A DNA stretch of 64,000 bases from CAZCVI01 sp964502145 (GTDB lineage Bacteria; Acidobacteriota; Aminicenantia; UBA2199), in the NCBI GenBank assembly GCA_964502145.1, contig CAZCVI010000009.1, positions 1-64,000 on the forward strand, given 5' to 3'. Positions 42,524 through 50,356 of this stretch are shown here, one piece after another. A program made the position numbers and the translations under genes. The notes under the pieces are model-generated. The model made no database searches. It worked only from the letters and a program-made list of their open reading frames with translations, and was not told the DNA's origin. The first letter of the stretch is position 1. Each line of letters starts with the position of its first letter.

Positions 42524-43130
42524 GGAGCCCCAAATGGGGCAGACGGACGGTCACCGAGTTAATAGTTCTGGTGTTCTGAAGCTGCTGGACGATTTGAGCA
42601 ATGTAATTTATTGTTCCTTTCAGTTCGGGACGGGGTGGAAACCTGAATCCTTCTTCCGGTAGATAGCAGCCCGCCGCTACTGTTTCCACTATCACCTTGA
42701 GTGCAGCCAGTTGCGTCAGATAGTCGAAATAGTTACCGCCCTGTTCTGGAGGGGCGAGAGCATAATGGGTCTCAATGCCGCTGACACTGGTATCGGATAG
42801 AAGAAATCCGGTCTCTACATTCAGAGTTATATTGGTTCTTGATGTACCATAAATCTGACTGCTGGAAACTTTAATGCCATACTGGGGTTTGGCTGGGGAC
42901 CCACTGTTCAACCCAATCTGCACGGAAAAGTTGTCGGGGTGGTTTGGATTCCCACTGCTCATGGTAAACTCGTGGGGGAAAAATTCCAAAGGATAGTTGT
43001 AGAAAAGACGAGACTGGATGGTATGTGATGTTTTTCCTGGCCGGTTCAAGAAAAGAAAAAACACCAGCGCAATGAGCGCAAACCCGAAAACTACAACAAC
43101 CCACATCCATTTCAATTTTTTTTTAGGCAT
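42477..43130 (-). CDS. Membrane-anchored extracytoplasmic protein, repeat-derived C-terminus
   Basis: A 217-residue protein of unknown function. The basic N-terminus (MPKKKLKW) and one membrane helix (about 9-28) anchor a likely periplasmic, beta-rich domain with no recognised family; it contains two proline-rich aromatic patches (YPLEFFPHEF and FRFPPRPEL). The last 11 residues (RQLRKTLHQNH) come from the dispersed repeat and match the tail of the AraC-like protein at 413, although the proteins are otherwise unrelated. The frame opens at a TTG at 43148, but GGGGAGG lies just before the ATG at 43130. Confidence 0.7.
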   Translation of the reverse strand: MPKKKLKWMWVVVVFGFALIALVFFLFLNRPGKTSHTIQSRLFYNYPLEFFPHEFTMSSGNPNHPDNFSVQIGLNSGSPAKPQYGIKVSSSQIYGTSRTNITLNVETGFLLSDTSVSGIETHYALAPPEQGGNYFDYLTQLAALKVIVETVAAGCYLPEEGFRFPPRPELKGTINYIAQIVQQLQNTRTINSVTVRLPHLGLLTKFRQLRKTLHQNH

Positions 43131-43265
43131 ATTTTTCCTCCCCAGCAAAAGTATACCCGTTGCTGGATTTTATCTTCCAAGCCTTGCTTATTACTAGGAA
43201 AAGCAATTTTGATCATGGGAGAATTATAAAGAAAAACGTTTGAATTTTCAATAGGAGGAGGCGAT

Positions 43266-43445
43266 CTGGATTCACCGCTAAGTTTTAAAAGAGCCACGGA
43301 TAACCGTGGCAGGCTGGACTATCTGGACATACTGGACTTACTGGACAAGCTGGAAAAATCAACGGTTTTGTGAAGTCCAGTAAGTCCAGAATGTCCAGTA
43401 TGTCCAGATAGTCCAGTTTTTTCAAAAATCTGATGGTGAATCCAG
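43266..43445. mobile_element. Miniature inverted-repeat element with CTGGACTTA arms (empty site)
   Basis: Ends CTGGATTCACCGCTAA and TGATGGTGAATCCAG enclose a left array of CTGGACATA/CTGGACTTA 9-mers (43314-43350) and its complement (43372-43417). An extra hairpin GCCACGG-ATAA-CCGTGGC is at 43293-43310. It contains GGACTTACTGGACAAGC uninterrupted, the pre-insertion form of the site occupied at 26288-26445. Confidence 0.78.
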
Positions 43446-43465
43446 GGTGAATTTAGCGTTTTGTA

Positions 43466-43494
43466 TTGACTTATCCTTGCAGACGTTTTATTAT
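43466..43494 (+). promoter_or_regulatory. Promoter of ilvE
   Basis: TTGACT (43466-43471), 17-bp spacer, TATTAT (43489-43494), about 85 bases before the ATG. AGGAGG is the ribosome site. No leader peptide or attenuator is evident in the leader. Confidence 0.6.
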
Positions 43495-43579
43495 ATTGTA
43501 TTAGGATCGTAAGTTGAGAACCATAAATAATAGCACACAACCTTGTGTAAAAATAAATTTCTAGTTAGGAGGACAACTA

Positions 43580-44653
43580 ATGGAAATCAAGAAAACATTA
43601 TTACCGGATAGTAAGTTAAAGCCATTATTTGCTGACCCGCTCGCTTTAAAGTTCGGGCAACATTTTACGGATTATATGTTTACCCTTTGGTATAAAGAGG
43701 GTAAAGGGTGGCATTCCCCAGAGATCAAACCTTATGGCCCATTGCCATTGGAACCGTCTGCTGCGGTATTTCATTATGGGCAGGAGATATTCGAAGGCCA
43801 AAAGGCATATAAATCGAAACAAAATCAAATATTGATGTTCCGCCCTGACGAAAACGCCAAGCGCTTCAATATGTCCATGACCCGGATGTCCATGCCAACT
43901 ATCCCGGAAGCGGATTTTTTGCACTACGAAGAAGAACTGTTAAAACTGGAACAACGGTGGATTCCCCAAGTGAAAGGTGCGGCTCTATACCTTCGCCCCA
44001 CTGGAATTGCTACAGAAGCAGCTCTGGGCGTGCGACCAGCCACAGAATATCTCTTTTTTATCATCTTATGCCCGGTAGGACCGTATTATAGCACGGGATT
44101 CAATCCGGTCAGTCTCTGGGTAAGCGAGGAATACTCCCGCGCGGGCGAAGGCGGCACGGGCGCTGCCAAAGCGGGTGGGAATTACGGCGGTAGTCTGATT
44201 GCTTCCAAAAAAGCATCGGCCATGGGCTGCAACCAAGTGCTGTGGCTGGATGCCAGAGAACACCGCTACGTGGAAGAAGTAGGCGCCATGAATATCCTGT
44301 TTGTGATGGGGAATAAATTGGTCACCCCACCATTAAAAGGCACTATCCTGCCAGGCATCACCCGCAAATCGCTGTTGCACTTGTCGGCAGACCTGGGCCT
44401 GGAACCAGAAGAACGACCTCTGGCTATTGATGAGGTGATCGAAGGAATCCAGTCAGGCAAAGTAACGGAAATTTTCGGCGCGGGTACTGCCGCTGTAGTT
44501 AGCCCAGTAGGAAAAATCCGCTTCCGCGATAAAGAGTATGTGATCAATAACAATCAAACCGGTCCATGGACCCAGAAATTCTTCGATACACTCACAGGTA
44601 TCCAGTACGGCGAGTTAGAAGATAAATACGGTTGGGTTCACGTCGTAAAATAG
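43580..44653 (+). CDS. ilvE: Branched-chain amino acid aminotransferase
   Basis: PLP enzyme of fold type IV that converts the 2-oxo acids of Val, Leu and Ile to the amino acids. The length is 357 aa. PLP lysine is K197 in GTGAAKAGGNYGGSL; other landmarks are FHYGQEIFEGQKAY, FRPDENAKRFN, YLRPTG, the VLWLDAREHRYVEEVGAMN segment and a late ITRKSLL. This matches the larger BCAT group (about 350-360 aa, as in eukaryotes and many Gram-positives) rather than the shorter E. coli type. It is monocistronic, with a promoter and a long hairpin just downstream. Confidence 0.95.
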   Translation: MEIKKTLLPDSKLKPLFADPLALKFGQHFTDYMFTLWYKEGKGWHSPEIKPYGPLPLEPSAAVFHYGQEIFEGQKAYKSKQNQILMFRPDENAKRFNMSMTRMSMPTIPEADFLHYEEELLKLEQRWIPQVKGAALYLRPTGIATEAALGVRPATEYLFFIILCPVGPYYSTGFNPVSLWVSEEYSRAGEGGTGAAKAGGNYGGSLIASKKASAMGCNQVLWLDAREHRYVEEVGAMNILFVMGNKLVTPPLKGTILPGITRKSLLHLSADLGLEPEERPLAIDEVIEGIQSGKVTEIFGAGTAAVVSPVGKIRFRDKEYVINNNQTGPWTQKFFDTLTGIQYGELEDKYGWVHVVK

Positions 44654-44712
44654 GTTCCTGTAAAGGAACGTCGCGGGTGGCCTTGTCTTTCCGTAGTGCC
44701 ACCCGCGACAGG
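44654..44712 (+). terminator. Hairpins downstream of ilvE
   Basis: GTTCC/GGAAC (within 44654-44669) is followed by a perfect 12-bp stem GTCGCGGGTGGC (44670-44681) with GCCACCCGCGAC (44698-44709). Only a weak T-rich stretch (GGTTTTCC) follows, so termination is likely but not certain. Confidence 0.6.
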
Positions 44713-44738
44713 TTTTCCCATTCTCCAACATCTTTCCC

Positions 44739-44767
44739 TTGACAAAGGGTGAGATTGTCTTTATAAT
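44739..44767 (+). promoter_or_regulatory. Consensus promoter of uppS, apparently leaderless
   Basis: Perfect TTGACA (44739-44744), 17-bp spacer, perfect TATAAT (44762-44767), then six bases (TCATAA) and the ATG at 44774. The transcript would begin at or one base around the A of ATG, leaving no room for a ribosome binding site. Confidence 0.85.
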
Positions 44768-44773
44768 TCATAA

Positions 44774-45532
44774 ATGGTTACTAAGCTAAAAGAATTAATA
44801 CAAGCAGGTACCGCAGAGTACCGGTTGGCCGAACAAATAGATAAGAAAAAAATCCCGGTTCATGTGGCAGTTATCATGGATGGTAACGGCAGATGGGCGA
44901 AAGAACATGGTTTAAAACGGGAAGACGGGCACCGGGAAGGCGCGGTCTCAGCGAAAAAAATCACGGAATACGCGCTCCGCTGCGGCGTCCAATACCTGAC
45001 GCTGTTCGCTTTCTCCAGCGAAAACTGGAAACGACCAATCACGGAAGTGAATACACTGATGAACATGCTCTACGAAAATCTGGTAGAACAAAAAACACTG
45101 CTCATCGAAAACAAAATCAAACTGAATATTATCGGCGATACCAGCAAACTGCCAGGGAAATTAAAACAGAAATTGGACGAAACAACAGAACTCTCCAGCC
45201 AACATACAGCAATGCAATTAAACCTGGCCCTCAATTACGGCTCGCGCATGGAGATAATGAATGCGGTCAAACGCATCATCGACGACAAAATACCGGCGAA
45301 AAAAATAGACGAATCCCTCTTTAAAAAATATCTCTATACCGCCGCTTGCCCGGACCCGGATTTGCTGGTCCGTACTTCGGGCGAAATACGGATTTCAAAC
45401 TTTTTATTGTACCAGATCGCCTACGCGGAACTCTATTTTAGCCCGGTGATGTGGCCTGATTTTCGCCTGAAAGAATTTTTGGAAGCGATCGTGGAATTTC
45501 AACAACGAGAAAGGAGATTTGGAAAGATATGA
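44774..45532 (+). CDS. uppS: Undecaprenyl diphosphate synthase
   Basis: Cis-prenyltransferase that makes the C55 lipid carrier for peptidoglycan and O-antigen. The length is 252 aa. VAVIMDGNGRWA (Asp36), GHREGA, YLTLFAFSSENWKRP, LNLALNYG and the C-terminal LVRTSGEIRISNFLLYQIAYAE are all present; the last motif has ISNFLL in place of the usual LSNFLL. The N-terminal extension before the DGNGRWA motif is about 30 residues, as usual. It is the first gene of uppS-cdsA-dxr-rseP and overlaps cdsA by four bases (ATGA). The promoter suggests a leaderless mRNA. Confidence 0.95.
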   Translation: MVTKLKELIQAGTAEYRLAEQIDKKKIPVHVAVIMDGNGRWAKEHGLKREDGHREGAVSAKKITEYALRCGVQYLTLFAFSSENWKRPITEVNTLMNMLYENLVEQKTLLIENKIKLNIIGDTSKLPGKLKQKLDETTELSSQHTAMQLNLALNYGSRMEIMNAVKRIIDDKIPAKKIDESLFKKYLYTAACPDPDLLVRTSGEIRISNFLLYQIAYAELYFSPVMWPDFRLKEFLEAIVEFQQRERRFGKI

Positions 45533-46401
45533 AAAAGAAAATGAAAGAAATAAAGAAAGAAATAAATAAAGAAAAAAAGAAAGAGAAAAAGAAAGAAAAT
45601 ATGAAAGAATTTACAACCCGCACCATTACCGCGTTTTTTTTGATAATCGCGGCGTATGTTGTCATCCAATACATTCCGCCCCTGTATTTTTCCCTGCTGT
45701 TGTTTATTCTCATCAGCATGGGTGCAGTAGAACTGGTAAAATTAACCCACCCCCGGGTAGTGTCCACCCCACTCCTCTTATTAAACGGTCTGACCATTGC
45801 CCTCTCTTTTACCTTTGGTCAACCCCCAATGCCCTTGGCCATCATGATCGTGGTGATGTCTGCCGGCCTGTTTTTTCTTTTTTCCGTGAAAAGCAAAGAG
45901 GATTTAGGTTCATTCGTGAAGGATATAGGCATTCACTATCTGGTGCTGTTTTACCTGTATGTGCCGTTGTACTATCTGTTTGAATTAAAACGGTTGCATC
46001 CCAATTATCTATTTTTTCTTATATTTGTGATTGCTATCGGCGATTCCGCCGCTTATTTTATTGGTCGGGCCATTGGCAAACACAAGATTTACCCGGTGGC
46101 ATCCCCCAAGAAATCGCTGGAAGGTCTGATTGCCGCGATTGTTTTTGCCGCCCTCAGCGGTTGGGTAGCTATTCTGCTGTTCCCTGTGCCCGTCGAGGTA
46201 TGGTTGGCCATAGTAACCGGTGGTGTGACCGGATTGTTCTCGCAGTTGTCCGATCCCATTGAATCCTTGTTTAAGCGGTCCGCTGGTAAGAAAGATTCCG
46301 GTGCCCTTTTACCCGGGCACGGCGGTGTGTTAGACCGCTTGGATAGTTACATCTTCTGCGCCCCCGCACTTTTTTATATCATCATCTACCTGTGGAAATA
46401 A
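45529..46401 (+). CDS. cdsA: Phosphatidate cytidylyltransferase
   Basis: Integral membrane enzyme making CDP-diacylglycerol from CTP and phosphatidate for phospholipid synthesis. About eight membrane helices; the family signature is clear (SLFKRSAGKKDSGALLPGHG, then GVLDRLDS). The open frame starts with an unusual 24-residue Lys/Glu-only stretch (MKKKMKEIKKEINKEKKK) encoded by a nearly pure purine tract (45527-45612); an internal ATG at 45601 gives the usual N-terminus (MKEFTTRTITAFFLI). The 45529 ATG overlaps the uppS stop and has an AAGGAG 12 bases upstream; the internal start has no better site. Either could be used. Confidence 0.92.
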   Translation: MKKKMKEIKKEINKEKKKEKKKENMKEFTTRTITAFFLIIAAYVVIQYIPPLYFSLLLFILISMGAVELVKLTHPRVVSTPLLLLNGLTIALSFTFGQPPMPLAIMIVVMSAGLFFLFSVKSKEDLGSFVKDIGIHYLVLFYLYVPLYYLFELKRLHPNYLFFLIFVIAIGDSAAYFIGRAIGKHKIYPVASPKKSLEGLIAAIVFAALSGWVAILLFPVPVEVWLAIVTGGVTGLFSQLSDPIESLFKRSAGKKDSGALLPGHGGVLDRLDSYIFCAPALFYIIIYLWK

Positions 46402-46462
46402 CGTGCTCCGTTCCGATTGGATTGGTTTAAACAAGGGTAGAAAACGTCATGAAGAAAAATAA

Positions 46463-47626
46463 ATGAGACATATCGCCATATTAGGTTCCACCGGTTCAAT
46501 TGGCACCAATACCCTGGATGTCATCTCCCGTTACCCCGAGGAGTTCAAATTGATCGCGATTGCCGGTGGCAGCAATATCCCCCTGCTGTTCCAGCAGATT
46601 CATAAGTTCGCACCGCAAATCGTCAGTGTAAAACGGTCAGTAGATGCGGAGATGTTACAATCGCGATTCCCAGCCACACGATTTGTTCATGGGAGCCAGG
46701 GATTGTTGGAAATCGTCAGATTTCCCCAGGTAGACACCATGGTAGCTGCCATTGATGGCACCACGGCGTTGGAAGCAACTCTCGAATCCATCCGTCTGGG
46801 GCACCGGATTTGTCTGGCCAATAAGGAAACGTTGGTGGCTGCCGGAGAATTAATCAATCACGCCCTGAGTTTGTCCCGCGCTGAAATTATCCCCATTGAC
46901 AGCGAGCAGAGTGCTATTTTCCAGTGCCTCGGCGCTATGTCAGGACGTCAGGATGCGATTAATAAAATCATACTGACCGCTTCAGGTGGACCGTTCTTTA
47001 AAACACCCAAGCACGAGTTTGCCCACATTACCATTAAAGAAGCGTTGAATCATCCCACTTGGTCCATGGGCGTGAAGGTCACCATTGATTCCGCCACACT
47101 GATGAACAAGGCATTGGAAATAATAGAGGCTTTTTACCTTTTCCGCTTGCGGCCCAATCAGATCGATGTCGTGATTCATCCCCAGAGTATCGTGCATTCC
47201 ATGGTCGAATTCAGCGATTCCTCAATTTTGGCCCAGTTAAGCGTGCCGGATATGAAACTGCCTATTCTGTATTCCCTCAGTTATCCCAGCCGCATCCCTT
47301 TTAAAAACAACCGCTTGAATTTTTCCCAGTTTCTGAATCTCGAGTTTTACCCAGTGGACCGCGAAAAGTTTACCTCCATAAACATGGCTTTCTATGTATT
47401 GGAGCAGGGGAAAAATGCCGGGGTTGTACTCAATGCCGCCAATGAAGTGGCCGTGGAATATTATTTACAGGAGAGAATTTCATTTGACACTATTTTCTCC
47501 GTCGTCGCTCATATTCTTTATAATGAATCCTTGTATCTCGTTCACACGGTCGAGGATATTGTTCAATCAATAGAAATAACCAAACGAAAAACCGAAGAAT
47601 ATATAAACGGGAAATTTCCCAAATAG
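46463..47626 (+). CDS. dxr: 1-deoxy-D-xylulose 5-phosphate reductoisomerase
   Basis: NADPH-dependent enzyme of the non-mevalonate isoprenoid pathway, supplying IPP to uppS. The length is 387 aa. NADPH site ILGSTGSIGTNTLDVI; ALANKET-like CLANKETLVAAG; metal and substrate residues in IPIDSEQSAIFQCL; LTASGGPF; HPTWSMGVKVTIDSATLMNKALE; HPQSIVHSMVEF. A tiny ORF (MKKNK) ends in the ATGA that opens dxr, possibly coupling translation. It lies 61 bp after cdsA in the same operon. Confidence 0.96.
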   Translation: MRHIAILGSTGSIGTNTLDVISRYPEEFKLIAIAGGSNIPLLFQQIHKFAPQIVSVKRSVDAEMLQSRFPATRFVHGSQGLLEIVRFPQVDTMVAAIDGTTALEATLESIRLGHRICLANKETLVAAGELINHALSLSRAEIIPIDSEQSAIFQCLGAMSGRQDAINKIILTASGGPFFKTPKHEFAHITIKEALNHPTWSMGVKVTIDSATLMNKALEIIEAFYLFRLRPNQIDVVIHPQSIVHSMVEFSDSSILAQLSVPDMKLPILYSLSYPSRIPFKNNRLNFSQFLNLEFYPVDREKFTSINMAFYVLEQGKNAGVVLNAANEVAVEYYLQERISFDTIFSVVAHILYNESLYLVHTVEDIVQSIEITKRKTEEYINGKFPK

Positions 47627-47641
47627 CAAAGGAGACAAGAT

Positions 47642-49225
47642 ATGGAGTTGTTAGTAAGTATAGCAGGTGTGTTGAAGACAGTATTATCCCTTGTGATCGT
47701 ACTGACCATGATTGTATTGGTGCATGAACTCGGCCATTATATTGCCGCCCGGTTGATGGGCGTGCGGGTCGAGACTTTTTCCTTTGGGTTTGGCAAGCGA
47801 CTTTTTGGGAAACAGATGGGGGATACTGATTTTCGGGTCAGTCTCATTCCTTTTGGCGGGTACATCAAGATGGCTGGCGATGAAGAGTGGGACCCGGATA
47901 ATTTAAAACCCGATGAATTTCAAGCCAAGAACCGTGCCCAGAAGATTTTTATCCTCTTCATGGGTCCCGCGATGAACCTGCTGCTGGCCTTTGCTATATT
48001 TGTAGTGATCAATATCAGCGGCGTGGAAATGGAAGCCTTTAAAAATGAGCCGCCCCGTATCGGATACGTCATGAAAGGTTCCCCTGCCGAAGCCGTGGGT
48101 ATTTTGAAAGGTGATTTAGTTCGTTCCATTGATGGCTCATCCGTGCCGGACTGGAAATCCCTGGAAATCAAAATCGGCTCCAATGCCAATCAAAAACTGC
48201 AATTGGTCATTGAACGGAACGGTCTGCTATTAAAAAAACAGATAAAGGTCAATTCCATTACCAAGCAAAATCTCGGCGATGCAGGGTTGGAGTGGGAATA
48301 TAAAACCAAGATAACAAGCGTGACCGAAAACTCCCCCGCGTTAAAAGCGGGATTAAAAACCGATGATATTGTGCTGGAGATCGATGGGAAACCAGTGAAT
48401 AGTTTTGAATTCTCAGATCGGATCGCCCAAAGCCAGGGGCGTTCTTTGCCCATAAAGGTGAAACGAAGTGCAGGCGGTCGGGATATTGAAAAAGTATTGC
48501 AGGTGACCCCCATGAGAATAATAGTCATGGAGAGTGCCCCGTTGGGTTCCTTGGATGACGTGGAAGCTATAATGGAAAAAACAATGAAAGCTTTCCCCAA
48601 ATCATCCTATCCCAAATTATCCTTTAGTTTGTACCAGCCCGATGCCAAGTATCGGATCACTTCCCAGAGTATTGATTCTCCCGAGGAGATGGAAAAATAT
48701 TTGGCTCAAGCCCGTGCCAAGGGGATACCATTTAATGCCGGGGAACGCTGGATGGTAGGGATCAGCCATACCCAGTATGCGCCAACAATCAAGATTAATT
48801 ACAGTCTTTTTCCTGCCATGGGTAAGGCCATTACAGATATCGTGAATCTGACCGGTTTAGTGTTCGATGCTTTTCGGAAAATTATTGTGGGCAAATTATC
48901 CCCCAAGAATCTTTCTGGTCCCATAGAGATTGCCAAAGTATCGGGAAAAGCCATGGAGAGTGGCGCTTCCAATTTCTTTTTATTAATTGCTTTTATTTCT
49001 CTCCAGTTGGGGATTGTCAATCTTTTCCCCATTCCAGCTTTGGATGGTGGTTATCTGATGATTTTTTCCCTTGAAGCCATTTTGCGTCGTGAGTTCAGTC
49101 AAAAGGTCAAGAGTGTTTTGATGAACATTGGCATTGTTTTTTTGATCGGGTTGATGGCTTTTGTGATTTTGAATGATATTGCCAAGACATTGCCCAATGG
49201 TTGGAATTCCTTTTGGCCCTTTTGA
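47642..49225 (+). CDS. rseP: RIP zinc metalloprotease (site-2 protease) with two PDZ domains
   Basis: Intramembrane protease that cleaves anti-sigma factors and remnant signal peptides. First helix with HELGH (28-32), then SFGFGKRLFG and IPFGGYIKMAGD; two PDZ domains (about 128-205 and 215-292); the late NLFPIPALDGG motif supplies the third metal ligand. At 527 aa it is longer than most RseP (about 360-460) because of an insert of roughly 100 residues (about 293-395) after the second PDZ. GGAG lies before the ATG. The ECF sigma/anti-sigma pair at 53.2 kb could be a client, which is inference. Confidence 0.95.
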   Translation: MELLVSIAGVLKTVLSLVIVLTMIVLVHELGHYIAARLMGVRVETFSFGFGKRLFGKQMGDTDFRVSLIPFGGYIKMAGDEEWDPDNLKPDEFQAKNRAQKIFILFMGPAMNLLLAFAIFVVINISGVEMEAFKNEPPRIGYVMKGSPAEAVGILKGDLVRSIDGSSVPDWKSLEIKIGSNANQKLQLVIERNGLLLKKQIKVNSITKQNLGDAGLEWEYKTKITSVTENSPALKAGLKTDDIVLEIDGKPVNSFEFSDRIAQSQGRSLPIKVKRSAGGRDIEKVLQVTPMRIIVMESAPLGSLDDVEAIMEKTMKAFPKSSYPKLSFSLYQPDAKYRITSQSIDSPEEMEKYLAQARAKGIPFNAGERWMVGISHTQYAPTIKINYSLFPAMGKAITDIVNLTGLVFDAFRKIIVGKLSPKNLSGPIEIAKVSGKAMESGASNFFLLIAFISLQLGIVNLFPIPALDGGYLMIFSLEAILRREFSQKVKSVLMNIGIVFLIGLMAFVILNDIAKTLPNGWNSFWPF

Positions 49226-49381
49226 ACCCCATCAAGAAAATAGCCAAATAGAAATAGCCAAATAGAAATAGACAGATAGAAATGAACTTAATCATAAAAT
49301 GAATGGTCTTTACTTAAAGTAGAGTTGTTATGTTAATCATCCCATTCAAAATGATGAAAAAGAAAAATTAGGAGGTCTAAT
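49226..49381. repeat. Spacer with 14-bp tandem repeat
   Basis: ATAGCCAAATAGAA is repeated, with a third diverged copy ATAGACAGATAGAA (49242-49283), just after rseP. GGAGG for the pseudopilin follows at 49371. Nothing else is seen. Confidence 0.55.
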
Positions 49382-50002
49382 ATGAGAAATAGACGTGGTT
49401 TTACATTGATTGAAATGGTTGTAGTTCTGGCAGTTGTGGCAATACTGGCAGCGATTTTAACGCCTACCATAGCCAAGAATTTGAACGATGCTAAGGTAGC
49501 CCGTGCCGCTAATGAAGCGCAGGTAATTGGCGCGGCAATTGGTTCGTTTTTTAAAGATGTTGGTCGTTGGCCTACATCCAATGGTACTGTTAACTCCCCT
49601 GATATTATACAGACGTTATATAGTGCCAATGGCACTGTACCCGCTCTGGATCCCGGTGCTGTCACCGATGAAGAGTTTTGGTTGAGTACTGGCGGTTATG
49701 CTGCTACCCTTGTGGATACTTTTGAGAATCAGTTAATTTTAAATACTCCTGAAGGTGGAGCTGTCCCTTATACCACTCTGTCTACCAGTGAATTACGGTG
49801 GCGTGGTCCCTATATCACCGAAATTAAAGCCGATCCCTGGGGTTCCCAGTATGCCTGTAATATTTGGTACACCTATAATACCACTGCCAATTTTGTCGGT
49901 ATTTGGTCTGCCGGACCTGACAGGGCTGCCAATACCGACTCCAGTCAATTGGCCACCGCCATGACCCTTGGTGGCGATGACATTCTCTTCCGTATTCAAT
50001 AA
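49382..50002 (+). CDS. Type II secretion-like pseudopilin (GspG family)
   Basis: A 206-residue pseudopilin. A prepilin peptidase site follows the basic start (RRG-FTLIEMVVVLAVVAILA, with Glu at +5), and a 20-residue hydrophobic helix runs to about residue 28. The C-terminal domain carries the GspG signature WRGPYITEIKADPWGSQY and a late SAGPDRAANT / GGDDI calcium-site-like part. There are no other secretion genes nearby, so the rest of the system is elsewhere. A strong GGAGG precedes the ATG. Unusual for GspG is a longer middle loop (about 75-130). Confidence 0.88.
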   Translation: MRNRRGFTLIEMVVVLAVVAILAAILTPTIAKNLNDAKVARAANEAQVIGAAIGSFFKDVGRWPTSNGTVNSPDIIQTLYSANGTVPALDPGAVTDEEFWLSTGGYAATLVDTFENQLILNTPEGGAVPYTTLSTSELRWRGPYITEIKADPWGSQYACNIWYTYNTTANFVGIWSAGPDRAANTDSSQLATAMTLGGDDILFRIQ

Positions 50003-50321
50003 ACCAGCTTTATTGGACGGAATGAAAAAAAAGAAGACAAGATTCCCATGGGAATCTTGAAATACCAAGAACAAATAGAATTGTGATTCAATAAATCGTT
50101 TCACGGGTTCCCGGGGCAATTTTTTAATAAAGCCCTAGGAACCCACTATTCCAAAAAAAGACCACAGATTACTCAGATTAATCAGATTAAAGTGATTACA
50201 TAGATTTGGTTTTTTTCTTTTTATAACTCTCCTTCTTTTAATCTGTCTAATCATTTTAATCTGAGTAATCTGTGGTCAACAAAATAATCGTCGAAGAATC
50301 ATCGCGAATCCTTCAAAAATA
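50003..50321. repeat. Intergenic region with three inverted repeats
   Basis: A 22-bp perfect palindrome built on AAGATTCCCATGGGAATCTT lies at 50038-50059. GGGTTCC..GGGC with GCCC..GGAACCC forms a stem at 50105-50117/50132-50144. A 22-bp perfect inverted repeat GACCACAGATTACTCAGATT(AA) occupies 50160-50181 and 50256-50277, and its arms continue as CAGATTAAT-type 9-mers (TCAGATTAA units). This last one has the same 9-bp-array hairpin architecture as the miniature elements but different ends. No gene is seen. Confidence 0.7.
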
Positions 50322-50350
50322 TTGATAAAAACCTTGGATTGTGGTATTGT
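50322..50350 (+). promoter_or_regulatory. Promoter of the phosphohexomutase gene, apparently leaderless
   Basis: TTGATA (50322-50327), 17-bp spacer ending TGG (extended -10), TATTGT (50345-50350), then six bases and the ATG at 50357. No ribosome site. Confidence 0.65.
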
Positions 50351-50356
50351 TTTATT

